Shown here piece after piece: positions 25,301-31,689 of a DNA stretch of 64,000 nt; position 1 is the stretch's first letter; each line of letters begins with the position of its first letter. The stretch comes from Rugalucina vietnamica. Its lineage: Eukaryota; Mollusca; Bivalvia; Lucinida; Lucinidae. Under the pieces are notes generated by a model. That model saw only the letters and a list, made by a program, of their open reading frames with translations. It made no database searches and was not told where the DNA came from. The position numbers and the translations under genes are program-made. The DNA lies in contig OZ024871.1 in NCBI GenBank assembly GCA_964017185.1, positions 7,804,214 through 7,868,213 of the forward strand, written 5' to 3'.

Positions 25301-27905
25301 TACCACTGATCAGCCACTTTTTACACTTTATGGATAGGACAATTCATGTTAAATCTGAAATTTCAAGCTTCTAGCCTTTATTCCGTGACTGTACAGGCCT
25401 GTTTGTGTCAGACTTGGTAAGAAAACCTCGTAGACCATTTTCTAGCGTCATGGCTCAGACTTACATCAAGGATTTCTTGCATCGGTTGTACCACATCTTT
25501 TTCTACGTCAAGCTCATATTGCAGATGTTTCCTGGCCAGTTCACTCTGACATTTACCGCAGGTCTCAAACATTTGACTGCAAAATAGAAGAGAACTTGTT
25601 AGGCAAGAGCTACATATAACTTTGGTAGTCATTAAAACAAAACAAATGAGCCATCTTGTGAGAAAACCAACAATGTGGTTTCCAAACAGGTCCAACACAA
25701 ATCAGGCTGTACACTCACAGAAGCAGGCTATAAGCTTGAAATTTCGGATTTAAGAAGAGGAAGTGCACTATCCGAGAAGCAAAATTTGCCGAAAACAAAG
25801 GCGCTGAACAGCTTCGTGGTTAAAAAGCTGATCTGCATCTTTGTTTTCGCATATACAGATTGTTGGTTTCACATGAGGCGGCTCAAATATTATCGCTCCT
25901 TGCTTGTTAAGTTATACATATTTTTAAACTTATTGCAAACATAAATTGCTGCTTTAATCAAAGAAAAATAATATTATTAAATATATCACCTATATAACAA
26001 AAAATAAAACTGATGCTTTTCAACATCTTCAACCTTGGTCAGGGCCAAGCAGCAAGCTTCTGTTCTGATCCTTTTTGTTGATAACATGAGCATCATGGGA
26101 AAACCAACAATCTGCATATGTGAAAACAAAGACGCAGATCAGCTTCGTGGTAACCGCGAAGCTGATCAGCACCTTTGTTTTCGCTATACCAATAGTACAA
26201 TTCCTCTTCTACTTAAATCCAAAATTTCAAGCTTCTAGCTCTTTTCTATGCTTGTACAGGTCGGTTTGTGTCTGACCTGTTGTTGGTTTTCCCACGAGGC
26301 GGCTCAGTTATGTTTGTACTGTTTCTGTACAAATGCTTAAAATAAGTATTTTAAACCAAATCTAAATCTGTATAAGCTCTGCCAGATACCTACCCCATAA
26401 CAGTATCATTGCCTAGCAATCCTGCAGATTCTATCATACTGTAACCAACTGCATGCTCGGGAATCTTTTTCTGCAAGAAAACAAACAGTTAGAAGATCTT
26501 AATTATGCAGGTTCTGAACATTTGCATGAATTTAACTCTGCAATTTTCTACATCTATTTGCCAAACAATTGGCAGGTTCTTGAATGTGCAAGAAAATACT
26601 CATGCAGTCTATAAAGATGATACTCAGTCTTTCATTGAATTCCCAAGACAAGAAATTTGTTCATATAAGCAAAAATAAGTTTCCATGAACATTTTCAATC
26701 TTATGATATACACAGTACAACTTATACAGTTATCAAATACAGGTGAACCTCATTATAACGCTATCTTTGGGGTCCATGGAAACAGACCGTATTATAAGTG
26801 AACCGTGTTATAATGAGGTTATTTACAATAGACATATATGTATAGCAAAATAATCAATTTGGGAGCCATGACATGGTCGCATTATACTGAAAACCGCACT
26901 ATAGTGAGGCGCATTATAATGAGGTTCACCTGTACATGTAATGGCTTATATATATATTACATGAAAATCTATCAAGATTGATCAGACTGATACAATCTAA
27001 GCATTGCATATACAGTCAGGGACAAAACCTAAACAGGTTATAAAAAATAACTTCATCACATTATTTTTCTTTTCTCACAAATCGGTCAAAATCGGCTACA
27101 TTTTCCTCTATTTATTTGAAATCCGCGCGGTTTTGTGTCATCAAAACGTTCTCGCGAAATACCCCAAGACGTGATACTTATTTTAACATGGTCGATATTG
27201 TGTGCAAACAATTCTACAGTAGGTCAGTAAGTTTTGACTTTATTGTGCGATTTTTGGTGAAAGGGTAAAATTCACAATTTTAAAACATGTCTCCCTATCT
27301 TAGCAGAATTTTGCCAGACGTCTCAACAATTTTCCTGGGAAGATCTGACTTTAATTCCGTGATTTCAATCAACTTATTCACTAGGCATCGTCTAAAAAGT
27401 AATACGCACATGGTTTAAAGGCGAGTGGGGTAGCGAAAAAAAATAGCTCATTCAAGTTGATACAAGTATTGTCTTATTTTGTAATACTTTCAAATTTTAG
27501 AAATAACTTAAATGAGTTAGAGAAAGAAAAGTTAACTCTAACAACCAAGAAAGGGAGATAATTCTTGATTAAGTTATTCTTTTTATAACCTGTTTAGGTT
27601 TTGTCCCTGACTGATAAAGTCTATATGATTTCATTAGAATGTATAATATGCAGAAACTACAAGACAAATTTTAGGTACAAAAAAAAAGGGGCTACTCACA
27701 AACGAGACTGCAAAGGTTGTTCGAGATTACCACCTCAAACTTAGTTTCCAACAAACTTACAGTTCTTTTATCAATATCAGTAGTCCCGGAGCTGAGTAGA
27801 CTGGCACTGACTTTCTTACACGTTGTTGTATAGACATGTTTGGCTGTGTCAACTTTCTTCTCGGACTCCTGCAGGTCATCGGACAGAACCTCAGACTTCT
27901 CAGCT
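6608..27905 (-). CDS. BAR-RhoGAP protein, ARHGAP17/ARHGAP44/SH3BP1 family (12 exons, N-terminus missing)
   Basis: Exons (high to low coordinate): 27905-27761, 26470-26394, 25576-25465, 22906-22830, 21675-21555, 18395-18327, 14596-14339, 13445-13294, 12744-12667, 12043-11927, 11437-11358, 7398-6608. Every intron has GT-AG ends and phases agree at all junctions. Joined exons read 691 codons plus stop. The first ~235 residues match the BAR coiled coil of RICH1-type proteins ([19 protein letters not shown]). Residues ~237-430 are the RhoGAP domain: GLFRIAG with the arginine finger at about 274, [40 protein letters not shown]. The tail is Ser/Thr/Pro-rich with PPPP, a possible SH3 ligand. Known family role: membrane-binding GAP for Rac/Cdc42 at junctions and endocytic membranes. 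The phase of the first exon (third codon base) implies an upstream exon coding ~17 residues, not found. Confidence 0.9.
7399..7935 (-). other. Intron 11, first part
   Basis: AT-rich intron sequence without a recognised repeat before the Helitron-like element. Confidence 0.5.
7936..9460 (+). mobile_element. Helitron-like element, family D
   Basis: The 5' end contains AAAACACTATGCCCCCAACT. The core is about four tandem units of ~315-320 bp, each with TCAAAAGTTAATCAGGTCAT, CCAAATATGAAGGCTCTAGC and GAGATATCTTGCACACAAGA. An ACAC/GACA microsatellite (9368-9412) follows. The 3' hairpin has TATGCCC...GTTGGGGGCATA arms and ends AAAA. The 5' ATGCCCCCAAC is the complement of the 3' hairpin arm, the Helentron terminal pattern. 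It sits in intron 11 of the RhoGAP gene. No protein is encoded. Confidence 0.75.
9461..9952. other. Intron 11, quiet segment
   Basis: No feature recognised. Confidence 0.4.
9953..10152. mobile_element. 200-bp MITE with TA duplication
   Basis: The imperfect inverted ends are CTGTGAATTCGGA and the complement TCCGAATTTACCG. TA lies on both sides (9951-9952, 10153-10154), suggesting a Tc1/mariner-type MITE. Internally TTGAATTCGCA recurs at 10022 and 10089. Confidence 0.6.
10292..10517 (-). mobile_element. MITE-A copy 4 (reverse)
   Basis: Reverse orientation. Left end TGAGCCGCATCATTAG; the right end is degraded (ACGCGGCGTAA). The central palindrome has point changes in one arm. In intron 11. Confidence 0.75.
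10636..10867 (+). mobile_element. MITE-A copy 5
   Basis: Full copy, forward, in intron 11. Ends TGAGCCTGTGCGTGAG and CATGCGGCAGCTCA; the central palindrome around GCTGATCAGC is well kept. Confidence 0.85.
11358..11437 (-). CDS. RhoGAP gene exon 11
   Basis: 80 bp, codons split at both ends (phase 2 in, phase 1 out). Encodes the last helix of the RhoGAP fold, [13 protein letters not shown]. Acceptor TTGTTTCAG and donor GTAAGT. MITE-A copy 6 begins 21 bases upstream of the exon, 17 bases beyond the acceptor AG. Confidence 0.9.
11458..11680 (+). mobile_element. MITE-A copy 6, close to an acceptor
   Basis: Full copy, forward: TGAGCCTGTGCATGAG to TGGCGGCTCA. One half of the central palindrome is shortened. 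It lies immediately upstream (in gene sense) of exon 11, so it occupies the usual branch-point zone. Confidence 0.85.
11824..11884 (-). pseudogene. Decayed duplicate of RhoGAP exon 10
   Basis: About 60 bp match the start of exon 10's plus-strand sequence (around 11943-12000): GAGATTA.G, TATCACAATTGCTAT and GCCAGGA are shared in order. Read on the minus strand it gives an IAIV-containing peptide like the exon's [11 protein letters not shown] but ends in a stop (TGA). It is a partial tandem duplication in the intron just downstream of exon 10. Confidence 0.75.
11927..12043 (-). CDS. RhoGAP gene exon 10
   Basis: 117 bp, phase 2 at both ends. Encodes [17 protein letters not shown] and [17 protein letters not shown], the conserved RhoGAP core with the Asn of GPNL. 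Acceptor TTTATTTCAG, donor GTAAGC. Confidence 0.92.
12409..12634 (+). mobile_element. MITE-A copy 7
   Basis: Full, forward copy (TGAGCCGCCTCGTGGG to CATGAGGCGGCTCA) flanked by TA on both sides. It ends 32 bp from exon 9 on the donor side. Confidence 0.88.
12667..12744 (-). CDS. RhoGAP gene exon 9
   Basis: 78 bp, phase 2 at both ends. Encodes [20 protein letters not shown] and NYDNF, matching the 'LQDLW..C..LP..N..NFRYL' stretch of the family. Acceptor TTTCTTACAG, donor GTAGGT. Confidence 0.88.
12745..13046 (-). other. Intron 8, quiet part
   Basis: Nothing recognised between exon 9 and the next MITE. Confidence 0.5.
13047..13287 (-). mobile_element. MITE-A copy 8 (reverse), abutting a donor
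   Basis: Reverse copy from TGAGCCACCACTAAAG to ATGCGAATGCTCA. Its right end is the base next to the GTAAGT of exon 8's donor, so the intron begins GTAAGT and then the MITE terminus. Confidence 0.85.
13294..13445 (-). CDS. RhoGAP gene exon 8
   Basis: 152 bp, phase 0 in and phase 2 out. Encodes [20 protein letters not shown], the most conserved RhoGAP block after the arginine finger. Acceptor ATATCTTCAG. The exon is sandwiched between a SINE (acceptor side) and MITE-A copy 8 (donor side). Confidence 0.93.
13466..13617 (-). mobile_element. tRNA-derived SINE (minus strand)
   Basis: Minus-strand sequence starts GGAGCGCGGTGGCACAGTGG (A-box-like). GGTCTTGGGTTTCAAAC (B-box-like) follows, then GAGAAAGACACTTTGTCCC and a tail with GTTAAACCTAACCAAATT. 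This is the layout of tRNA SINEs with a shared central block. Its 3' end is about 20 bp from the exon 8 boundary. An in-frame minus-strand open stretch running through it is not coding. Confidence 0.7.
13648..13876. mobile_element. Palindromic MITE (family P) with a perfect 72-bp palindrome
   Basis: Outer inverted ends are ATAAAACTTTTTTCATGCTC and its approximate complement; next are CTCAGCTGAG-type blocks. Positions 13685-13756 form an exact palindrome with no spacer, centred on AACAA|TTGTT. A diverged relative is at about 21935-22135. Confidence 0.75.
13964..14198 (+). mobile_element. MITE-A copy 9
   Basis: Full copy, forward, in intron 7 (TGAGCTGTGCGTGAG to ATGCGGCGGCTCA). Confidence 0.85.
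14202..14222. repeat. Short (TA)n
   Basis: A dinucleotide run next to the MITE end. Confidence 0.8.
14339..14596 (-). CDS. RhoGAP gene exon 7 (BAR end and arginine finger)
   Basis: 258 bp, phase 0 at both ends, 86 codons. It starts [18 protein letters not shown] (end of BAR) and continues through [12 protein letters not shown] to [20 protein letters not shown]. The catalytic arginine codon AGA is at 14377-14375. Acceptor TTATTTTCAG, donor GTAATT. MITE-A copy 10 starts 39 bp from the exon. Confidence 0.95.
14636..14872 (+). mobile_element. MITE-A copy 10 (diverged)
   Basis: Forward copy (TGAGCCATGACGTGAG to GAATGGGCTCA) in intron 6. Many changes in the central palindrome mark it as an old copy. 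Confidence 0.78.
14873..15559 (-). other. Intron 6, unassigned
   Basis: Mixed-composition sequence with no recognised repeat ends or conserved exon. A plus-strand frame at 14926-15129 has no recognisable domain. Confidence 0.4.
15560..18248 (+). mobile_element. Helitron-like element, family E, with a 17-unit satellite core
   Basis: The 5' end has CTATAGCCCTGCTTCTCAGC. Seventeen tandem ~151-bp units run from about 15600 to 18130, each with CTAGATCTTGTCAATG, CAAGATATTGAGCGGAAACG and AATCAAGGGCCGTAACTCCG. A decayed ACGGAA microsatellite follows (18140-18200). The 3' hairpin TATAGCCCCACTTTTCC/AAAGCGGGGCTATA ends in AAAA. The 5' CTATAGCCC matches the hairpin arm. Periodic ~83-codon frames arise from the 151-bp repeat and are not genes. 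Located in intron 6. Confidence 0.78.
18327..18395 (-). CDS. RhoGAP gene exon 6
   Basis: 69 bp, 23 codons, phase 0 at both ends: [20 protein letters not shown] and LLS, a BAR helix matching 'DQLAADMYNFMAKEGEY' of human ARHGAP17. Acceptor AATGTTTCAG, donor GTGAGT. Confidence 0.88.
18450..18654 (+). mobile_element. MITE-A copy 11
   Basis: Forward copy (TGAGCTGCCTCATGAG to CATCTTGTGGCACA) in intron 5, 54 bp from exon 6. One half of the central palindrome is deleted. Confidence 0.8.
18655..19022 (-). other. Intron 5, with a possible TIR half
   Basis: AT-rich. GGGGCCAGTTGTTCAAAACT at 18889 resembles a common transposon end but no partner end was found. Confidence 0.35.
19023..21455 (+). mobile_element. 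Helitron-like element, family F, with two different core arrays
   Basis: The 5' end is AAGAGCTGTCGCAGGACAGC followed by GTGCTCGACTG. The first array has about 11 units of ~126-131 bp (19260-20580), with ACTGAACCGTGAAATTAGG and GGTCAAAGGTCT. The second has about four units of ~180 bp (20685-21360), with CCCCACCCCCTGGCATGGAC and GTTGTCAAGATATG. Then comes an ACGGGA/ACGCGC-rich stretch and the 3' hairpin ATAGCTC...GTGCAGTCGAGCTA plus AACAAAA. GCTCGACTG at the 5' end is the complement of the 3' arm. In intron 5. Two nested elements instead of one cannot be excluded. Confidence 0.7.
21555..21675 (-). CDS. RhoGAP gene exon 5
   Basis: 121 bp, phase 2 in and phase 0 out. Encodes [15 protein letters not shown] and [15 protein letters not shown] of the BAR domain. 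Acceptor TCTCTCTCCAG, donor GTAAAT. Only the 11-base pyrimidine tract plus AG separates the exon from MITE-A copy 12. Confidence 0.88.
21687..21886 (-). mobile_element. MITE-A copy 12, abutting an acceptor
   Basis: Reverse copy (TGAGCCTTCGCATGAG to CATGCACAGGCTAA) with a shortened palindrome centre. Its left end touches the pyrimidine tract of exon 5. Confidence 0.85.
21935..22135. mobile_element. Palindromic MITE family P, diverged copy
   Basis: Shares TCATGCTCAACTCAGCTGAG and ATGCCAACAAT with the copy at 13648-13876, but the central palindrome is no longer exact. Ends near GAGCATGAAAAAT. Confidence 0.65.
22393..22610 (+). mobile_element. MITE-A copy 13
   Basis: Forward copy (TGAGCCGCAACGCTAG to CATGACGCAGCTCA), intron 4. 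Part of the central palindrome is missing. Confidence 0.8.
22830..22906 (-). CDS. RhoGAP gene exon 4
   Basis: 77 bp, phase 0 in and phase 2 out: [20 protein letters not shown] then DSAKS, matching 'VEIPNIQKQRKQLARLVLDWDS' of ARHGAP17. Acceptor GATACAG, donor GTGAGC. Confidence 0.9.
23063..24580 (+). mobile_element. Helitron-like family B copy 2
   Basis: Same ends and ~460-bp core as copy 1 (664-2200), clearly closely related. Microsatellite of GACG units near 24500; 3' hairpin GCTCACC...GGTGAGC then TAAA. In intron 3. Minus-strand frames inside are artefacts. Confidence 0.78.
24581..24853 (-). other. Intron 3, unassigned
   Basis: Nothing recognised. Confidence 0.4.
24854..25085 (+). mobile_element. 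MITE-A copy 14
   Basis: Forward copy (TAGCCTGTGTGTGAG to CATGCAGTGGCTCA), intron 3, well-preserved centre. Confidence 0.83.
25100..25168 (-). mobile_element. tRNA-like SINE head fragment
   Basis: Minus strand GCCTCCATGGCATAGTGGTA is A-box-like. GGTGAGTTAGATCAC sits in the B-box position but is diverged. Resembles the head of the SINE at 31039-31199. No tail was found. Confidence 0.5.
25250..25457 (-). mobile_element. MITE-A copy 15 (reverse), next to a donor
   Basis: Decayed copy lacking a clear left end. The right end (CTAGCGTCATGGCTCA) stops 7 bases from exon 3, just outside the GTAAGT of its donor. Confidence 0.7.
25465..25576 (-). CDS. RhoGAP gene exon 3
   Basis: 112 bp, phase 2 in and phase 0 out: [20 protein letters not shown] then [17 protein letters not shown], matching 'MLETCGDAENQLALELSQHE' of human ARHGAP17. 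Acceptor ATTTTGCAG, donor GTAAGT. Confidence 0.92.
25647..25885 (+). mobile_element. MITE-A copy 16
   Basis: Forward copy (TGAGCCATCTTGTGAG to CATGAGGCGGCTCA), 70 bp from exon 3, intron 2. Confidence 0.83.
26087..26306 (-). mobile_element. MITE-A copy 17 (reverse)
   Basis: Reverse copy (TGAGCATCATGGGAAAACC to CCACGAGGCGGCTCA), intron 2, with a nearly perfect centre around GGTAACC. Confidence 0.85.
26394..26470 (-). CDS. RhoGAP gene exon 2
   Basis: 77 bp, phase 0 in and phase 2 out: [20 protein letters not shown] then NDTVM. Matches 'KKLPLTALAQNMQEAS' in position and length. Acceptor TTTCTTGCAG, donor GTAGGT. Confidence 0.85.
26740..26932. mobile_element. Pogo/Tigger-like MITE, 193 bp
   Basis: The ends CAGGTGAACCTCATTATAA and TTATAATGAGGTTCACCTG are exact inverted repeats flanked by TA. 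The CA..AACCTC.TTATAACG motif is typical of pogo-type elements. Internal inverted blocks (ACCGTATTATAAGTG and ACCGCACTATAGTGA) make it fold. A remnant is at 4510-4628. Confidence 0.82.
27013..27613. mobile_element. 601-bp TIR element
   Basis: The ends CAGTCAGGGACAAAACCTAA and the exact complement extend to about 35 bp (through CAGGTTATAAAAA). Flanks are ATA on both sides. No transposase. Tc1/mariner-like by terminal CAGT and TA, but unproven. In intron 1. Confidence 0.78.
27761..27905 (-). CDS. RhoGAP gene exon 1 of those visible (BAR start)
   Basis: 145 bp: one base completing a codon, then 48 codons [20 protein letters not shown]...DIDKRT. This matches ARHGAP17 from its residue ~18 (AEKTEVLSEDL) in exact length. 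Acceptor GTTTCAG, donor GTAAGT. The missing upstream exon should code for an MKKQF-type start. Confidence 0.92.
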
Positions 27906-27984
27906 CTGAAACATAAAATGCATTACTTATCTGAGTGTTTTCAAAATAGCATTTCAGCCAACAACTATGCAAGTACAAGAACTC

Positions 27985-28623
27985 CGCGGAGGTCGATATC
28001 GCACCTGCATCGGGCAAAGTCAATAGGCCATGAAATATAGTTCAAGGGCACCGGGTCAAGGTGCGTGCTTGAAGGGCATGTCAAGGACAATTACTATGCA
28101 AGGTTTCAGACTCGCAGCTATCTCTGATGTCGAGAAAACCAAACTTTGACGTAAAAATTTTCAAAGTCAGTGGACCGTGAAATATAGGTCAAGGGCACCG
28201 GGTTAAGGTGTGTGCTTGAAGGGTATGTCAAGGACAATTACTATGCAAGGTTTCAGACTCGCAGCTATCTCTGATGTCGAGAAAACCAAACTTCGACATA
28301 AAAATTTTCAAAGTCAGTGGACCGTGAAATATAGGTCAAGGGCACTGGGTGAAGGTGCGTGCTTGAAGGGTATGTCAAGGACAATTACTATGCAAGGTTT
28401 CAGACTCGCAGCTATCTCTGATGTCGAGAAAACCAAACTTCGACATACATGTTGACAAAACTTCGACGTAAAAATTTTCAAAGTCAGTGGACCGTGAAAT
28501 ATAGGTCAAGTGCACCAGGTTAAGGTGCGTGCTTGAAGGGTATGTCAGGGACAATTACTATGCATGGTTTCAGACTCGCAGCTATCTCTGATGTCGAGAA
28601 AACTAAACTTCGACGTAAATGTT

Positions 28624-28654
<31 letters not shown>

Positions 28655-28726
28655 GAACGAACGTACGGACGGACGGAAATTTGAACTCCTATATCGCACC
28701 CTGCTATAAGCAGGTGCGATAAAAAC
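27985..28726 (+). mobile_element. Helitron-like element, family H
   Basis: The 5' end has GGTCGATATCGCACCTGCAT. About four ~147-bp units follow, with CAAGGACAATTACTATGCAA and GCAGCTATCTCTGATGTCGA. A GACGGACGAACG microsatellite spans 28624-28678. The 3' hairpin TATCGCACCCTGC/GCAGGTGCGATA ends in AAAAA. The 5' TATCGCACCTGC reappears in the hairpin. Confidence 0.78.
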
Positions 28727-28820
28727 CTGAATAGGTTTTGTTTCTTTTATACAAATGTACCCCGAGACTGGGCTGTAACCTTAGCTGAACCAAATATTAA
28801 TATATTTTACTTAAGAACTG

Positions 28821-28959
28821 AAATTCAGATTTTTAGCTTTCCCTGGATGATGAAAAACATTAGGATGTTTTAATGTCTGTGAAGTGTGAAGGGCTTCTCA
28901 TTTACATTAAAACTGCTAATGTTTTTCATCATCCAGTGAAAGTTAAAAATCTGAATTTA
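28821..28959. mobile_element. Short foldback MITE
   Basis: AAATTCAGATTTTTAGCTTT at the left is inverted at the right; the next block GGATGATGAAAAACATTAG pairs with CTAATGTTTTTCATCATCC. About 140 bp with a 50-base loop. Confidence 0.75.
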
Positions 28960-29518
28960 GATTTCATATTATCAATAAAGTACATGTATCAGTCTTTTAT
29001 AACCTAATACTTTTGCTAATTTTCATGTTATTTGACATTAAATTGACTTAACCGAAATTCGGGACAGACAAAATGCCAAAATTTTGTGCTTTACGTCATG
29101 GCAAAACACGACCGATGTCAAGCCAACATGAGTAAACAAATAATGTCACAGGCTGGCATTGATGTTGTTCTGCCCATGGGCGTGGCTTACGGTCATGTGA
29201 CTTCTCAATGTTTTCATCGGGAAAGAATGACACTTTCATCTAAAGCGATTTCAATGAAAATGTAAATATAAAGGAGTATAGGTACAATACTCTGACCTTG
29301 CCGCATAACCTCTGACACAGGTATGCATTTGTTGATCAGACTGCTTAAATAACTATGTTCTCAATAATGTGACTTGATCTATGACGGTAAACAATATATG
29401 GCCACATGCTTTACATGGCACTGGAAAAATGTGTAAAACAAATAGGTTCCCCTTTTACCATGTTTACAAAACTGCATCATGTGAGTTCAAGCGACACAGT
29501 CAAAGTATTTCACCTATA
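28960..29518. other. Gene-free stretch with promoter-like motifs
   Basis: No repeat recognised. It contains TTACGTCAT (CRE-like, ~29091) and GGTCATGTGACTT (E-box/USF-like, ~29192). It could be the upstream region of the RhoGAP gene, but no first exon was found. Confidence 0.25.
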
Positions 29519-29522
29519 TTAA

Positions 29523-29743
29523 CTCATTTAAGCCTGGCGTCCCTTTTGTGGGACATAGGCAAACAGTATAGCCCCAGATGTGACGCCGCAAAACGCGGCG
29601 TCCCATCTGGGGATATTCTGTTTGCGTAGAGAATTTTCATAGAAAAATTGAATAAAATTTAAAAATCACTCCTGACGCCCCTAAAAATGAAAATGGGCTC
29701 ACCCTAATGATAATGATTGGAAAATCCATTCGTCACATATGGG
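29523..29743. mobile_element. MITE with TTAA target duplication
   Basis: TTAA flanks both ends (29519-29522, 29744-29747), as in piggyBac and Kolobok elements. The ends CTCATTTAAGCC and CCCATATGTGAC (complement) are only loosely inverted. Inside is a strong hairpin: CCCCAGATGTGACGCCGC, AAAA, then GCGGCGTCCCATCTGGGG. Confidence 0.65.
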
Positions 29744-29747
29744 TTAA

Positions 29748-30191
29748 AACAATACTTACATAAAATTTGCTAAAACACCCTGAATCCATCTATTCATTTT
29801 GAATTTTTGAGGCAAAGATACTGAAAGCCTAAGAATGTGTGTTCGTGATTAGCCAACATTTCTGCAATCTCAATAAGTGAATTCTACTATGCAATCAAAA
29901 TACATGATTTAACCAAGATCAAATTTGCCCTCTAACTAAATCCATGTCATCCCTTAAATGTAATACAAATCTTCCCTGTTTTCAATCAACTTTAAGACAC
30001 TTAGAAAGCTAACTGGCTTTTCAACTCTTATTTCCTGCTTATATAAGTTTCCTGTTATATACCATTTTTTTCTGAAAAGCTTATCAGAATTCAGATAGTG
30101 ATTGATTCATTTGTTTGTCAATAAAATTATTTTTTTCAGTCATGTCAGGACGGAGACCCTGCTTTCTTGGTATTCGATCAGTGCTATGAAA
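29748..30191. other. AT-rich stretch, nothing recognised
   Basis: No feature supported. Confidence 0.4.
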
Positions 30192-30427
30192 TGTGCCGCC
30201 TCATGGGAAAACCAACAATTTGCATAGGCGAAAACAAAGGCGCAGATCAGCTTCGCAGTAACTGCGAAGCTGATCAGCGCCTTTGTTTTCGCTACGCAGA
30301 TAGTACAGTCCCTCTACTTCCTAAATACGAATTTTCATGTTTCTAGCTGTCTTCTGTGACTGTACAGGCCAGTTTGTGTTGGACCTGTTCAGAAACCATA
30401 TTGTTGGTTTTCCCACGAGGCGGCTCA
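30192..30427 (-). mobile_element. MITE-A copy 18 (reverse)
   Basis: Reverse copy, young-looking: the centre is an exact palindrome GCGCAGATCAGCTTCGCAGT with its inverted half apart from the orientation-specific base. Confidence 0.87.
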
Positions 30428-30540
30428 AAATTAATGTCTTCTATAAGGACACAATATGGGGGCAGTGGGTTTCCACTCATCAACCTCACTCTCTCAAGTC
30501 TGCTGCTGAGATCTACTAATAGGTCACCAACACTGATAAT

Positions 30541-30776
30541 TGAGCCACCTCGTGAGAAAACCAACAATCTGCATATGCGAAAACAAAGACGCAGATCAGC
30601 TTCGCGGTAACCGTGAAGCTGATCAGCGCCTTTGTTTTCGCTACTCGGATAGTACAGTTCCTCTTCTACTAAAATCCGAAATTTCAAGCTTCTAGCTCTT
30701 TTCTGTAACTGTACAGGTCAGTTTATGTCGGACCTGGTCGGAAACCACATTGTTGGTTTTCCCACGAGGCGGCTCA
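30541..30776 (-). mobile_element. MITE-A copy 19 (reverse)
   Basis: Reverse copy (TGAGCCACCTCGTGAG to CCACGAGGCGGCTCA) only 113 bp from copy 18 and in the same orientation, flanked by AAT. Confidence 0.87.
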
Positions 30777-30907
30777 ATTAATGAGGGGCAGTCATTAATG
30801 AGTCTCAATTCTGTGTACAGCTATGATTAACAAAACAGAAGACCCACAATAAAATCTAACCAGCATACATAATATCTAATCACTATTTCCCTAGCAAAGA
30901 CATAATA

Positions 30908-31009
30908 CAGCCACGTCATGAGTAAACCAGATTTTTGCCCATGCAAATACAAGTTTGTGCTTGACTTGGTTGGATATCCTGAAGACCGGTTTTCTCGCGT
31001 CATGGCTCA
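30908..31009 (-). mobile_element. MITE-A copy 20, internally deleted
   Basis: Only the two ends remain (CAGCCACGTCATGAG and TCGCGTCATGGCTCA); the central palindrome is gone. Confidence 0.65.
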
Positions 31010-31038
31010 TAGGTTCTTGATCAGGCAGGCAGAAGTTG

Positions 31039-31199
31039 GTTGGTTGATTGGGGTTTAACGTCCCACCAACAGCTAAGGTCATATGGAGACGGGACCTCGG
31101 TTTATAGTCCCATCCGAAGGACTGGAGAAGCCCGGGATCGAACCTGCGACCCCTGGTTTACAAGGCGAGTGACATAACCACTGCACCACGGAGGCTTCT
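31039..31199 (-). mobile_element. tRNA-derived SINE with 12-bp target duplication
   Basis: On the minus strand it starts GCCTCCGTGGTGCAGTGGTT (A box 31188-31175). It carries GGTTCGATCCC (B box 31144-31134) and a central block (AAGCCCGG..., GGACTATAAACC), and ends GACGTTAAACCCCAATCAAC followed by CAAC repeats. AGGCAGAAGTTG lies at 31027-31038 and again at 31200-31211. Such duplications are made by LINE-assisted insertion. Confidence 0.88.
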
Positions 31200-31269
31200 A
31201 GGCAGAAGTTGATTAACATGGACTGAACAAACAATTTAACACATTTTCTCCTGTCTGTTTTGTTGCAAG

Positions 31270-31449
31270 CGTGTAACCGTGAAGCTGATCAGCGCCTTTG
31301 TTTTCGCTACACGGATAGTACAATTTCTCTACTTTCTACATTGTAAATCCAAAATTTCCAGTCTCTAGCCATCTTCTGTACTTGTAAAGCTTGGTTTGTG
31401 TCGGACCTGTTCGGAAACCACATTGTTGGTTTTCTCACGAGGCGGCTCA
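31270..31449 (-). mobile_element. MITE-A copy 21, left-truncated
   Basis: Begins inside the central palindrome (ACCGTGAAGCTGATCAGCG) and keeps the right end (CTCACGAGGCGGCTCA). Confidence 0.8.
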
Positions 31450-31689
31450 AATCTTCCCTGACCTCAATCTAAATTTTCCTCATGATCATACTTCCTGAAA
31501 TACCAAACTATTGTTGTTTGTTTTTATAATTGATGATACTGAAGAAAAAAATATTCTAATTGCATGATAATGCTACATAGTTGAGTGTTGTCACAATATG
31601 AGGATAAATGACCTGTGAGTGTTGTTGGAAACATACTTTATGCATATGCCTTTGCTTCTGAACAATGTTTAAAACTTTTAGCTATCTAT

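Noticed and set aside
31134-31188. Functional tRNA gene suggested by A and B boxes
   Set aside because: The head does not fold into a full cloverleaf and is followed by a SINE body, tail and target duplication.
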